In this document: one piece after another, positions 45,109 through 52,341 of the stretch
Layout: the number at the start of each line of letters is the position of its first letter
Numbering within the stretch: the first letter of the stretch is position 1
From: Porphyromonas sp.
GTDB taxonomy: Bacteria > Bacteroidota > Bacteroidia > Bacteroidales > Porphyromonadaceae
Direction of reading: 5' to 3'
NCBI RefSeq assembly: GCF_030529325.1
Contig: NZ_JAUMXC010000001.1
Coordinates: 1 to 52,341 of the forward strand
DNA: 52,341 bases
The notes under the pieces: model-generated
The model's database searches: none
What the model saw: the letters and a program-made list of their open reading frames with translations, nothing else
Told to the model about the DNA's origin: nothing
Made by a program: the position numbers and the translations under genes

Positions 45109-47259
45109 TTACTCGTCATCGTCTTTATGCTCGGCAAGAAGTTTCTCCTGGATATCCTGAGGCACAAGCTCATACGAAGCAAACTTCATCGTAAACGATG
45201 CACGACCTCCGGTGATAGAGCTGAGTGATGTAGAATAAGAAGAAAGTTCCTTCAATGGCACCTTGGCCTGTATCCTTTCATACCCCTTCGCACTCTCCAT
45301 ACCCATGATCATGGCACGTCGTCCCTGAAGGTCACTCATGACATCGCCCATAAACTCTCCTGGAACACTGACGGTGACGTCATATACAGGCTCAAGTACC
45401 TTTGGATTGGCCTCACGGAATGCCTGACTGAATGCATTACGCCCTGCAAGCATAAACGAAACTTCATTACTATCGACAGGGTGCATCTTACCATCGTAAA
45501 CAATGACACGCACGTCTCGAGCATAAGATCCGGTAAGAGGTCCTTGCTCCATACGAGACATGATCCCCTTGAGGATGGCTGGAAGGAATCGGGTATCAAT
45601 AGCACCACCGACCACGCTGTTCACAAAGACCAGCTTGCCGCCCCAATCCAACTTAACCTCTTGTGTGTCTCTCGGAGTGATCTTAAACTCTTGTCCGTTG
45701 AACTTGTACGATGAAGGCACAGGCATACCCTCTGTATATGGTTCGACAATAAGGTGTACTTCACCAAACTGTCCGGCCCCACCGGACTGCTTCTTGTGAC
45801 GATAGTCCGCACGAGCAGTCTTGGTAATAGTCTCACGATAAGGTATACGAGGCTCTTCAAAGCGGATGTTTATCTTTTCATTGTGTTCGATACGCCACTT
45901 GAGTGTACGCAAGTGGAACTCTCCCTGACCATAAACAATCTGCTGGCGCAACTCCTTGGACTGCTCGACAATCCATGTAGGATCCTCGCTATGCATACGA
46001 GAAAGTATTTCACTGAGTTTTTCAGCATCTGCCTCATTTTCTGGATATATGGCTCTGCGATACTTTGGTTCTGGGAATGTCAATGGAGGATAAACCCACT
46101 CGCAACCCTTTTCATTAAGAGAGTTGCCAAGTTTGATATCTTTGAGCTTTACGACAGCACCTATGTCACCGGCTTTCATCATTGAAATCTTTTCACGTGT
46201 CTGTCCATCCGGCACAAATATCTGTGCAAGTCGTTCCTTACTCTCTCTCTGAGGGTTGTAGAGGTCATCACCCTCTTTCACAGTACCGCTTACCACCTTG
46301 AAGTAGTCCACCTGACCGATGTGTGGTTCGACAGTAGACTTGAAGAAGTAAAGGCTCGTAGGCCCGTCACTCTTGGTCTCTATCACTGTACCGTCTACAG
46401 CCTGCATTGGAGGCATCTTGTCAGCACATGGCACGACATTGCCGAGGAACTCCAACGTACGACGCACACACATATCCTTGAGAGCACTCACACAAAATAC
46501 AGGGAACATACCCCTCGCGATAAGGCCTTGACGAATACCTTCGCGCATCTCATCTTCACTGAGGCTACCCTTTTCAAAGAAAGTATCCATGAGACCTTCA
46601 TCATTTTCAGCGGCTGCCTCTACGAGGGCTTGATGAAATTCCATAGCTCGGGGCATCTCATCCTCAGGGATATCCAAGACTTCAGGGACACCCCCCTCGG
46701 GTTTCCAGCGATAGAGCTTCATCTTCAAGACATCCACAATCTCATTGAAAGAAGCTCCGGTATTGCGAGGGTATTGTACAGCAATTGCTTTTGAGCCATA
46801 ACGCTCACGAAGCTGGTTGTATGTCATCTCAAAGTCTGCCTTGTCATTGTCAAGCTGATTGATGATGAAGACGACAGGCTTGTTGAACTGCTCGGTGTAT
46901 CTGAACTGGTTGATCAGTCCTACTTCGACACCATACTGTGCATTGACTACCATGAGAGCAGTGTCCGTAACCTGAAGTGCAGATACAGCAGCACCGATAA
47001 AGTCATCTGCTCCCGGACAATCAATAAAGTTCAACTTGCGTTCGAGCCATGGAACAGAAAATACGGTAGAGAAAACAGAATATCCGTAGTCTTTTTCAAC
47101 CGGGAAGTAATCACAAACTGTATTTCCAGCTTCGACTGTGCCACGGCGTTTTATGACGCCGGCTTCAAAGAGCATAGACTCGGCCAAGGTCGTCTTACCT
47201 GACCGCGAACTCCCAAGGATTGAGATATTCTTGATTTGGTTAGTTTCGTACACTTTCAT
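45109..47259 (-). CDS. EF-G2-like elongation factor G paralogue
   Basis: Translocation-factor homologue of 716 residues with all five EF-G domains. The G domain is unusual: G1 is GSSRSGKT at 16-23 (instead of GHVDHGKT or GHIDAGKT), switch I lacks the RGITI motif (YGYSVFS), G3 is DCPGADDF at 80-87 with Ala84 where the catalytic His stands in DTPGHVDF, and G4 is NQLD (134-137) rather than NKxD. Domain IV shows KQSGGAGQFGEVHL and domain V RIQAKVPL. Bacteroides thetaiotaomicron has an EF-G2 reported to translocate without GTP hydrolysis and to matter under starvation; this protein looks like the same type. A separate ordinary fusA should exist elsewhere. Confidence 0.88.
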   Translation of the reverse strand: MKVYETNQIKNISILGSSRSGKTTLAESMLFEAGVIKRRGTVEAGNTVCDYFPVEKDYGYSVFSTVFSVPWLERKLNFIDCPGADDFIGAAVSALQVTDTALMVVNAQYGVEVGLINQFRYTEQFNKPVVFIINQLDNDKADFEMTYNQLRERYGSKAIAVQYPRNTGASFNEIVDVLKMKLYRWKPEGGVPEVLDIPEDEMPRAMEFHQALVEAAAENDEGLMDTFFEKGSLSEDEMREGIRQGLIARGMFPVFCVSALKDMCVRRTLEFLGNVVPCADKMPPMQAVDGTVIETKSDGPTSLYFFKSTVEPHIGQVDYFKVVSGTVKEGDDLYNPQRESKERLAQIFVPDGQTREKISMMKAGDIGAVVKLKDIKLGNSLNEKGCEWVYPPLTFPEPKYRRAIYPENEADAEKLSEILSRMHSEDPTWIVEQSKELRQQIVYGQGEFHLRTLKWRIEHNEKINIRFEEPRIPYRETITKTARADYRHKKQSGGAGQFGEVHLIVEPYTEGMPVPSSYKFNGQEFKITPRDTQEVKLDWGGKLVFVNSVVGGAIDTRFLPAILKGIMSRMEQGPLTGSYARDVRVIVYDGKMHPVDSNEVSFMLAGRNAFSQAFREANPKVLEPVYDVTVSVPGEFMGDVMSDLQGRRAMIMGMESAKGYERIQAKVPLKELSSYSTSLSSITGGRASFTMKFASYELVPQDIQEKLLAEHKDDDE

Positions 47260-47500
47260 AGTATCTACAATTATATATTAGTATTTGGTAATGATTCAGT
47301 CAGCCGGAAAGGCAGGCAAGCATTGTTGCCGCTTTAGATCTCCCCCAAAGTAGCAACATTTTTCGAGATTTCCAACGATTAGTATACTTTTTTCACTAAA
47401 AGATTGACGTTTATCCGCTACTCCTATCAATTCTATATTATAGGGATATTTCTTGCAAAAACTTATCTCTACTCAACTATCTATTTAAATCAAATTTCGC

Positions 47501-47530
47501 TTGCTATTCCAAAATAAAACAGTATTTTTG
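47501..47530 (+). promoter_or_regulatory. Promoter of the tRNA-Pro gene
   Basis: TTG (47501-47503) is followed after 19 bases by TATTTTTG (47523-47530), a full Bacteroidetes promoter 11 bases before the tRNA 5' end. The 47260-47500 stretch to its left holds no gene; it includes the leader of the EF-G paralogue gene. Confidence 0.75.
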
Positions 47531-47541
47531 CATCACATTTT

Positions 47542-47616
47542 CGGGGTGTAGCTCAGCCCGGTTAGAGTACACGTCTGGGGGGCGTGTGGTCGCTGGTTCG
47601 AATCCAGTCACCCCGA
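47542..47616 (+). tRNA. tRNA-Pro (anticodon GGG)
   Basis: Cloverleaf of 75 bases including discriminator A. Acceptor arms CGGGGTG (47542-47548) and CACCCCG (47609-47615) pair fully; the anticodon stem CACGT/GCGTG encloses loop CTGGGGG, giving anticodon GGG; the T arm is CTGGTTCGAATCCAG. CCA is not encoded. It reads CCC and CCU codons. Confidence 0.95.
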
Positions 47617-47629
47617 CGAGCTATTGCAA

Positions 47630-47670
47630 GCACCGACACATGTCACTATGACACGTGTCGGTGCTTTTTT
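47630..47670 (+). terminator. Terminator after tRNA-Pro
   Basis: Arms 47630-47645 (GCACCGACACATGTCA) and 47649-47664 pair over 16 bp with one mismatch and a three-base loop, followed by TTTTTTATT. Confidence 0.85.
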
Positions 47671-47703
47671 ATTGCTCCGAATTGAGATACACAAGGATAG
47701 AAA

Positions 47704-47768
47704 TCAAGGTAGACTCCTTGATGAATCGATGTGCCTACCTTGACGCATCAAGATAGGCACCTTTTTTT
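47704..47768 (+). repeat. Dispersed hairpin repeat, copy D (diverged)
   Basis: A half unit (AGGTAGACTCCTTGATGAATC) precedes a 13-bp stem with one mismatch, arms 47731-47743 (GTGCCTACCTTGA) and 47748-47760, a four-base loop CGCA, then seven T. The layout matches copies A and C, but GTCTAACTTGA is changed to GCCTACCTTGA with a matching change in the opposite arm. Compensating changes indicate the hairpin is kept by selection. Confidence 0.75.
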
Positions 47769-47810
47769 CGTCCTCGGATAGCGTGAAATACAGAAGTGAG
47801 CAAAACCAAC

Positions 47811-47847
47811 AAGCCCTCAACCAAGAGTTTTTCTTGATTGAGGGCTT
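47811..47847 (-). terminator. Terminator of the nitroreductase gene
   Basis: Arms 47811-47826 and 47832-47847 (AAGCCCTCAA core) pair over 16 bp with one mismatch and a five-base loop; on the minus strand GTTGGTTTTG follows. It lies 24 bases beyond the stop. Confidence 0.75.
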
Positions 47848-47871
47848 GCATCACTTATTGAGATATCGGGG

Positions 47872-48612
47872 TTACTTCTCAGCTGTAAAACCTTGTTGCT
47901 CGAGACTTGGCTTGACTTTTGGAAAATAGACACTTCTGTATCTGGCTCCAACGAAGTCGGTCCAAGCGCAGACTTCCGCAGTGTCGCCACGTTGAGCGAG
48001 ATAATCCTTGTATGTCGCATCATACTCCGCCACAAGACCGTCCGTATCCATGTTGTAAGTATCTGTCGCGACAGTAGCATCGTAGGGAAGACGAGGCTTG
48101 AGGGACTGCTGTCCGGCTTCGACACCGATACACATCCCCAAGACCGGATAAACATACTTCGGAAGTTCAAGAAGCTCGATGACCTCAAAAGGCTCACGAC
48201 GGATTGCTCCGATCGGCACGACACCATACCCCAAAGACTCTGCGGCTGTCATCGCATTGGAAAATGCAATACCCACATCCACCGAACCAACGATAATAGA
48301 CTCTATGGATGTGGCGTGTTCAAAACGCATTCCCTTGGCAGCCATCTTCTTCGCCACCTTATGGTAGTCCATGAGAAAAACCATGAAGACAGAACACTTG
48401 GAGATCCACTCCTGCCCTCCTGTCAATTTGGCGATTTTATCCTTTTTAGATTGATCTCTGACCACAATGATGCTCCACTGCTGACCATTGACTGATGTAG
48501 GAGCATGGATAGCAGACTCAATGATGGCCCTCAGATGCTCCTCCTTTACCGCCTCGTCTGTATAATTACGTATACTGCGATGCGCTTTCATCACCTTTAT
48601 TGTTTCGTTCAT
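47872..48612 (-). CDS. Nitroreductase family protein (FMN-dependent)
   Basis: Predicted NAD(P)H:FMN oxidoreductase of 246 residues, of the NfsA/FRP type by its long C-terminus. The FMN-binding start is MKAHRSIRNYTDEAV, followed by SAIHAPTSVNGQQWSIIVV, both family signatures, and the dimer helix region SVDVGIAFSNAMTAAESLGYG. The product contains no signal peptide. Such enzymes reduce nitro compounds, quinones or flavin; metronidazole activation by some members is known, but this protein is not shown to do so. Confidence 0.9.
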   Translation of the reverse strand: MNETIKVMKAHRSIRNYTDEAVKEEHLRAIIESAIHAPTSVNGQQWSIIVVRDQSKKDKIAKLTGGQEWISKCSVFMVFLMDYHKVAKKMAAKGMRFEHATSIESIIVGSVDVGIAFSNAMTAAESLGYGVVPIGAIRREPFEVIELLELPKYVYPVLGMCIGVEAGQQSLKPRLPYDATVATDTYNMDTDGLVAEYDATYKDYLAQRGDTAEVCAWTDFVGARYRSVYFPKVKPSLEQQGFTAEK

Positions 48613-48691
48613 ATTTGTATGATTTTATTGTCTTCTTTAGTGGTAACAAGACTGTAAGCCGATTCGTTCACAATCATGGCTTATCTGAAAC

Positions 48692-48726
48692 AAAAAGAGC
48701 TGCGAGACAAACTCGCAGCTCTTTTT
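48692..48726 (-). terminator. Terminator of guaA
   Basis: Perfect 15-bp stem (arms 48692-48706 and 48712-48726; AAAAAGAGCTGCGAG and complement) with a five-base loop. On the minus strand TTTTTGTTTC follows. It lies 6 bases beyond the guaA stop and upstream of the nitroreductase gene. Confidence 0.85.
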
Positions 48727-48731
48727 GTTTT

Positions 48732-50252
48732 TTATTCCCACTCTATCGTTGCGGGTGGTTTTGAACTGATATCATACACGACGCGGTTGATTCCACGCAC
48801 ACGATTGATGATATCGTTGGAAACTTTTGCCAAAAACTCGTGAGGCAAGTGCGCCCAGTCTGCAGACATCGCATCAGTAGAGGTCACTGCACGGAGGGCG
48901 ACAACACTCTCGTATGTACGCTCATCACCCATAACCCCAACCGACTGTACCGGAAGGAGAATAGCTCCTGCCTGCCAAACTTTATCATAAAGCCCCCACT
49001 CTCTGAGTGCCGACACATAGATATCATCAGCCTCTTGAAGTATCCTTACTCGCTCTTCTGAGATCTCTCCGAGGATACGGATACCAAGCCCCGGACCGGG
49101 GAATGGATGACGATGAATGAGGTGTTCTCGCATACCCATCTCGAGCCCTACTCTACGCACTTCATCCTTGAAGAGAAGACGAAGAGGCTCGACAAGCTTT
49201 AGGTGCATTTTCTCAGGAAGTCCTCCCACATTGTGGTGGCTCTTGATTACTGTTCCGGTGATGGATAGAGACTCGATGACATCGGGATAGATAGTCCCCT
49301 GACCAAGCCACTTGACATCCTTGATCTTCTTAGCCTCTTCCTCAAAGACATCGATAAAGCCTTGACCAATGATCTTTCGCTTCTGTTCGGGATCAGTCAC
49401 CCCTTTGAGTCGGCTGTAGAAGTATTCTTTTGCATTCACACCCTTGACATTAAGCCCCAAGTGTTCGTAGTCCGCAAGGACATTTTCAAACTCATTTTTA
49501 CGCAACAATCCATGATCAACAAAGATACAAGTGAGACGGTCCCCGATTGCCTTGTTGAGCAATACGGCACAGACAGAAGAGTCTACACCTCCCGAAAGGG
49601 CCAAGAGAACCTTATCATCACCAAGCTGTTCCTTGAGCTGAGCCACCACGCTCTCCACAAAAGAAGCAGGTGTCCAGTTCTTTTCACACTTACAGATACC
49701 AAGGAAGTTGGAAAGAAGCTTTGTGCCCTCTTCAGAGTGAAATGCTTCCGGATGGAACTGCACTCCCCACACGGGCAATCCTTCGATCTTATATGCCGCT
49801 GTTGGGATACTGTTGGTCTTCGCGATGACCTTTCCATTTTCAGGTAGAGCTGTGATTGTATCACCATGAGACATCCAGACCTGACTACCCTGAGTGAGGC
49901 CGGAGAGGAGAGCATCGTCACTCTCGGTAATATCCAAGTGTGCACGTCCAAACTCACGAGTTGTACAAGCCTCGACACGCCCTCCTCGCTCATTAGCGAT
50001 AAACTGTGCACCATAGCAAATACCCAAGACAGGGACTTTGCCTATGATCTTGTCGAGATCTATACGGAAAGCATCAGGCTGATTGACCGAATATGGGCTT
50101 CCTGAAAGGATAATCCCCTTGATACCCGTGAGATCATCGGGCAAGTTGTGATAAGGGACTATCTCACAGTAAACACCCAGCTCTCGTACCCGACGTCCGA
50201 TAAGCTGTGTCGTCTGTGACCCAAAGTCCAAAATGAGAATTTTTTCTAACAT
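48732..50252 (-). CDS. guaA: GMP synthase (glutamine-hydrolysing)
   Basis: Converts XMP to GMP. From ATG 50252 the protein has 506 residues. The class I glutaminase domain shows [15 protein letters not shown], the nucleophile Cys in GICYGAQF and the His-Glu pair in [13 protein letters not shown]; the ATP pyrophosphatase domain shows [15 protein letters not shown]; the C-terminal dimerisation domain shows [15 protein letters not shown] and ends KPPATIEWE. The frame is open upstream to 50321, into trmD, but that extension lacks family similarity. The trmD stop at 50302 is 49 bases upstream. Confidence 0.96.
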   Translation of the reverse strand: MLEKILILDFGSQTTQLIGRRVRELGVYCEIVPYHNLPDDLTGIKGIILSGSPYSVNQPDAFRIDLDKIIGKVPVLGICYGAQFIANERGGRVEACTTREFGRAHLDITESDDALLSGLTQGSQVWMSHGDTITALPENGKVIAKTNSIPTAAYKIEGLPVWGVQFHPEAFHSEEGTKLLSNFLGICKCEKNWTPASFVESVVAQLKEQLGDDKVLLALSGGVDSSVCAVLLNKAIGDRLTCIFVDHGLLRKNEFENVLADYEHLGLNVKGVNAKEYFYSRLKGVTDPEQKRKIIGQGFIDVFEEEAKKIKDVKWLGQGTIYPDVIESLSITGTVIKSHHNVGGLPEKMHLKLVEPLRLLFKDEVRRVGLEMGMREHLIHRHPFPGPGLGIRILGEISEERVRILQEADDIYVSALREWGLYDKVWQAGAILLPVQSVGVMGDERTYESVVALRAVTSTDAMSADWAHLPHEFLAKVSNDIINRVRGINRVVYDISSKPPATIEWE

Positions 50253-50301
50253 GTTCTGAGTTTGACTTATGTGATACGTATATTTACTTCTATAACAGGT
50301 A

Positions 50302-50991
50302 TTAGTCCTTGTTGTCTTCATGAATCAGATGTGGGCGCAACTTCTTGGTACGCTCAACAGCCTGATTGTGCTTCCATTCGTCTATCTTGGCTGCATGTCC
50401 GGACAATAATACGGGTGGTACTTCCCAGCCATTATACACAGCCGGACGAGTATAGACAGGATGAGACAAAAGATTATCTTGAAATGAATCTGACAGTGCG
50501 CTCTGCTCATCACCTATCACTCCGGGAATAAGCCGCACAGTAGCATCAGCAATGACAGCAGCCGGGAGCTCACCTCCGGTCAAAACATAATCTCCGATAG
50601 AGACTTCTCGAGTGATGAGGTGCTCGCGGATACGATGATCAACCCCCTTATAATGCCCGCAGAGGATGATAATATTTTCGTATAAAGAAAAGCTATTGGC
50701 AAGGCCTTGAGAAAGTATCTCACCATCGGGCGAAGTATAGATAACTTCGTCGTAATCACGCTCGGACTTGAGATGAGTGATAGCCTTATGAACCGGTTCA
50801 ACCTGTATCACCATCCCTGCTTCACCTCCAAATGGGTAGTCATCGACTCTACGCCACTTGTCCGAAGTATAGTCCCTGAGATTATGCAACACTATATCAA
50901 CCAATCCCTTATCCTGCGCACGTTTGATGATAGAAGTATTTACAAAACTCTCAAACATCTCAGGAATCACACTTAGGATATCTATGCGCAT
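50302..50991 (-). CDS. trmD: tRNA (guanine-N1)-methyltransferase
   Basis: Methylates G37 next to the anticodon in tRNAs such as tRNA-Leu, tRNA-Arg and tRNA-Pro, preventing frameshifts. From ATG 50991 the protein has 229 residues, usual for the knotted SPOUT family. Signatures are [12 protein letters not shown] at the start, [29 protein letters not shown], and the knot [20 protein letters not shown]. The frame is open to 51108, but the extra 39 residues have no family match. A putative promoter lies upstream. Confidence 0.95.
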   Translation of the reverse strand: MRIDILSVIPEMFESFVNTSIIKRAQDKGLVDIVLHNLRDYTSDKWRRVDDYPFGGEAGMVIQVEPVHKAITHLKSERDYDEVIYTSPDGEILSQGLANSFSLYENIIILCGHYKGVDHRIREHLITREVSIGDYVLTGGELPAAVIADATVRLIPGVIGDEQSALSDSFQDNLLSHPVYTRPAVYNGWEVPPVLLSGHAAKIDEWKHNQAVERTKKLRPHLIHEDNKD

Positions 50992-51032
50992 AAGTATAAG
51001 AATGGGGATATAACAAAGATCTTTAGTTCCTG

Positions 51033-51040
51033 CAAAAGTA
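51033..51040 (-). promoter_or_regulatory. Putative -7 box of the trmD promoter
   Basis: On the minus strand the sequence reads TACTTTTG, a match to TAnnTTTG, 41 bases before the trmD ATG. The remaining gap up to the ispF terminator (51041-51228) shows no gene. Confidence 0.5.
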
Positions 51041-51228
51041 CAAAAAACAGACGACATAACAGCACTTATGAGACTCAGACAACAGGGTAAGCAATCACAA
51101 TGTAACAACGCATATCTCTGTCCGACACAACAAGATATTTGGAACTCAAATGCAAAGAGTTCTCATACCATAGGAATACCTGCCGGAATCACAGAGTATT
51201 AAGGATTTTTCGAACAAGATAAAAAATA

Positions 51229-51262
51229 ATAGGTGTCAGTAACTTGAGTTTCTGACACCTAT
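51229..51262 (-). terminator. Terminator of the porV-ispF unit
   Basis: Perfect 11-bp arms 51229-51239 and 51252-51262 (ATAGGTGTCAG on the plus strand) with a 12-base loop. On the minus strand the tract TATTTTTTATC follows. It lies 23 bases beyond the ispF stop. Confidence 0.75.
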
Positions 51263-51285
51263 AAAAATCTTTAACACCTTGACAT

Positions 51286-51777
51286 TTAAGGTTTATATAT
51301 CAATACGGTGGCATAAGCCACAATACCTTCTTCTCTACCGGCAAAACCCATTTTTTCATTCGTTGTTGCTTTGATCGAGACATCCTCAACATCTATCTGA
51401 AGAATGTTCGATATCACGCTCTGCATCTGAGGGATATGAGGATTCATCTTGGGGCGTTCAGCCACCAACGTAGAGTCAATATTTCCTACTTCGTAGCCCT
51501 TACCTTTCAACAGATCAAGGACTCCTCTAAGCAAAACCTTGGAGTCTGCGCCCTTATACTTCGGGTCTGTATCAGGAAAATGAAACCCAATGTCCCTCAA
51601 ATTGGCAGCCCCCAAAAGAGCATCGGATATGGCATGCAAAAGGACATCAGCGTCGGAGTGCCCCAATAAACCTTTCTCATGAGGTATTTCCACGCCACCA
51701 ATGATGAGAGGACGCCCTTCCACAAAAACATGGACATCATACCCAAACCCGACTCTTATATTACACTTCATTGACAT
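51286..51777 (-). CDS. ispF: 2-C-methyl-D-erythritol 2,4-cyclodiphosphate synthase
   Basis: Fifth step of the MEP isoprenoid pathway, a trimeric zinc enzyme. The 163-residue protein has [20 protein letters not shown] (metal-binding Asp and His), [27 protein letters not shown], the [11 protein letters not shown] loop, and the C-terminal [17 protein letters not shown]. Two possible Met starts (51777, 51771) are close. It lies 7 bases after the porV stop and is probably in the same transcript; the porV-ispF order resembles Porphyromonas gingivalis. Confidence 0.95.
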   Translation of the reverse strand: MSMKCNIRVGFGYDVHVFVEGRPLIIGGVEIPHEKGLLGHSDADVLLHAISDALLGAANLRDIGFHFPDTDPKYKGADSKVLLRGVLDLLKGKGYEVGNIDSTLVAERPKMNPHIPQMQSVISNILQIDVEDVSIKATTNEKMGFAGREEGIVAYATVLIYKP

Positions 51778-51784
51778 ACATTAT

Positions 51785-52341
51785 TCAGAGAGAAAAGCCC
51801 AAAGATAACCTCATGGTATTATTGAGGGGATTCTGAGAGTCAAACCCTGTAAAGTAAGAGACATCAAAGGTTACGTTTGAGAATATAACCCCCACTCCAA
51901 GAGATATCCCGGAGTCGTTACCCTTGGTATGGTGCTGATATCGTCCGCCCAATCGAGCAAAAAATACTTTATCATACACGTACTCAGCACCTACAGCCAA
52001 CGAAATTTCCTTGAGTTCCTCAGAGAAACCGCCGGGAGCATCTCCAAAGGAATAGAAAATTGCCTTGAGGGGATTCATCTTTCTCAAGTATTCCTTCTGC
52101 TGAAGAAAGTCAGGAGCAGTAGGCAAAGGGATGGAGGGAGCAAGATACTTGTCTGCTTCGACGCTGAACGAAAAAGCATGAGGCTCACTACCAAAACCCG
52201 ACATCCCTGCACCGATACGCAAAATGGCAGGACTGAAAAGGTAAGAAGCTCCACCATCATACGAGAGTTTATCTCCTATATTGTCGACAGCCATACCTAC
52301 CCTTAAACCAACCTCATCACCACCGATAGAGATAGTTCTGT
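51785..52341 (-). CDS. porV: PorV, type IX secretion outer-membrane protein (5' end outside)
   Basis: C-terminal part, 185 codons, open through the right edge of the window, so the first portion is missing. The sequence shows the alternating hydrophobic strands of an outer-membrane beta barrel of the FadL-like PorV group: GLRVGMAVDNIGDKLSYDGG, VGAEYVYDKVFFARLGGRY, GISLGVGVIF and the closing NPLNNTMRLSLGFSL, ending in Leu after Phe-Ser as barrel proteins often do. PorV shuttles cargo from the SprA translocon to the attachment complex with the PorU sortase. The frame extends beyond the internal Met at 52294 without a stop, so that Met is not the start. Confidence 0.82.
   Translation of the reverse strand, partial: RTISIGGDEVGLRVGMAVDNIGDKLSYDGGASYLFSPAILRIGAGMSGFGSEPHAFSFSVEADKYLAPSIPLPTAPDFLQQKEYLRKMNPLKAIFYSFGDAPGGFSEELKEISLAVGAEYVYDKVFFARLGGRYQHHTKGNDSGISLGVGVIFSNVTFDVSYFTGFDSQNPLNNTMRLSLGFSL

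Noticed and set aside
50253-50321. 23-residue N-terminal extension of GuaA
   Set aside because: The extension runs into trmD and lacks similarity to the family; ATG 50252 gives the standard [12 protein letters not shown] start.
50992-51108. 39-residue Cys-rich N-terminal extension of TrmD
   Set aside because: It crosses a likely promoter and does not belong to the knotted methyltransferase fold; ATG 50991 is the standard start.

Overview
The window reads as chromosomal DNA from a Bacteroidales bacterium, most likely a Porphyromonas-like species. The evidence is a type IX secretion porin (PorV) gene beside ispF at the right edge, a DUF4290 gene beside murA, a BF0631-type metzincin lipoprotein, an EF-G2-like paralogue, -7 boxes of the Bacteroidetes form TAnnTTTG, and TAG/TAA/TGA used normally as stops. 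Genus level is inference; no rRNA is present. Most genes are housekeeping. No CRISPR array, prophage, intact insertion sequence or conjugative module was seen.

Layout. (1) 1-16.4 kb, plus strand: ftsK, a lolA-like gene, trxB, lysS, gpsA, pgi, DUF4290, murA, rimM, aroQ, pyk, an O-methyltransferase, rbfA and a LolC/E-like permease, then psd and pssA (phosphatidylethanolamine synthesis) to 17.1 kb. (2) 17.1-18.9 kb, minus strand: a two-gene unit with its own consensus promoter, encoding a fusion of a Dph6-like PP-loop ATPase with a CobO/BtuR corrinoid adenosyltransferase, followed by a CobC-like histidine phosphatase; it looks like corrinoid salvage. (3) 19.1-23.2 kb, plus strand: marC, prs, mutY, fabD, ending at a 36-bp perfect palindrome shared with convergent uvrB. 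(4) 23.2-33.3 kb, minus strand: an alcohol dehydrogenase, a metzincin lipoprotein, a GT39-like membrane glycosyltransferase, a GH51-like lipoprotein, a BadF-family protein, a NamZ-like N-acetylmuramidase and uvrB, most nearly touching. (5) 33.5-41.2 kb, minus strand: birA, a YjbR/MmcQ protein, a YfhO-like membrane protein, a GT2 glycosyltransferase, a 5'-nucleotidase lipoprotein with a small beta-grasp-like partner, and a lone argC. (6) 41.2-52.3 kb, minus strand: an ABC-F ATPase, nadE, an EF-G paralogue, tRNA-Pro (plus strand), a nitroreductase, guaA, trmD, ispF and the 3' part of porV.

Points that stand out. Four intergenic sites carry one dispersed hairpin repeat family (core TCTAACTTGA/TCAAGTTAGA followed by a T-tract); one copy has a 40-bp perfect palindrome. 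Several proteins have lost or changed key residues: MurA has Asp for the catalytic Cys (predicting fosfomycin insensitivity), the EF-G paralogue lacks the catalytic His and has a changed NKxD motif, the BadF-family protein lacks both phosphate-binding motifs, and the GH51-like lipoprotein has Asp at the expected acid/base Glu. The Dph6-CobO fusion is the best candidate for an uncharacterised biochemical function. All calls come from reading the sequence by eye; none was tested by database search.
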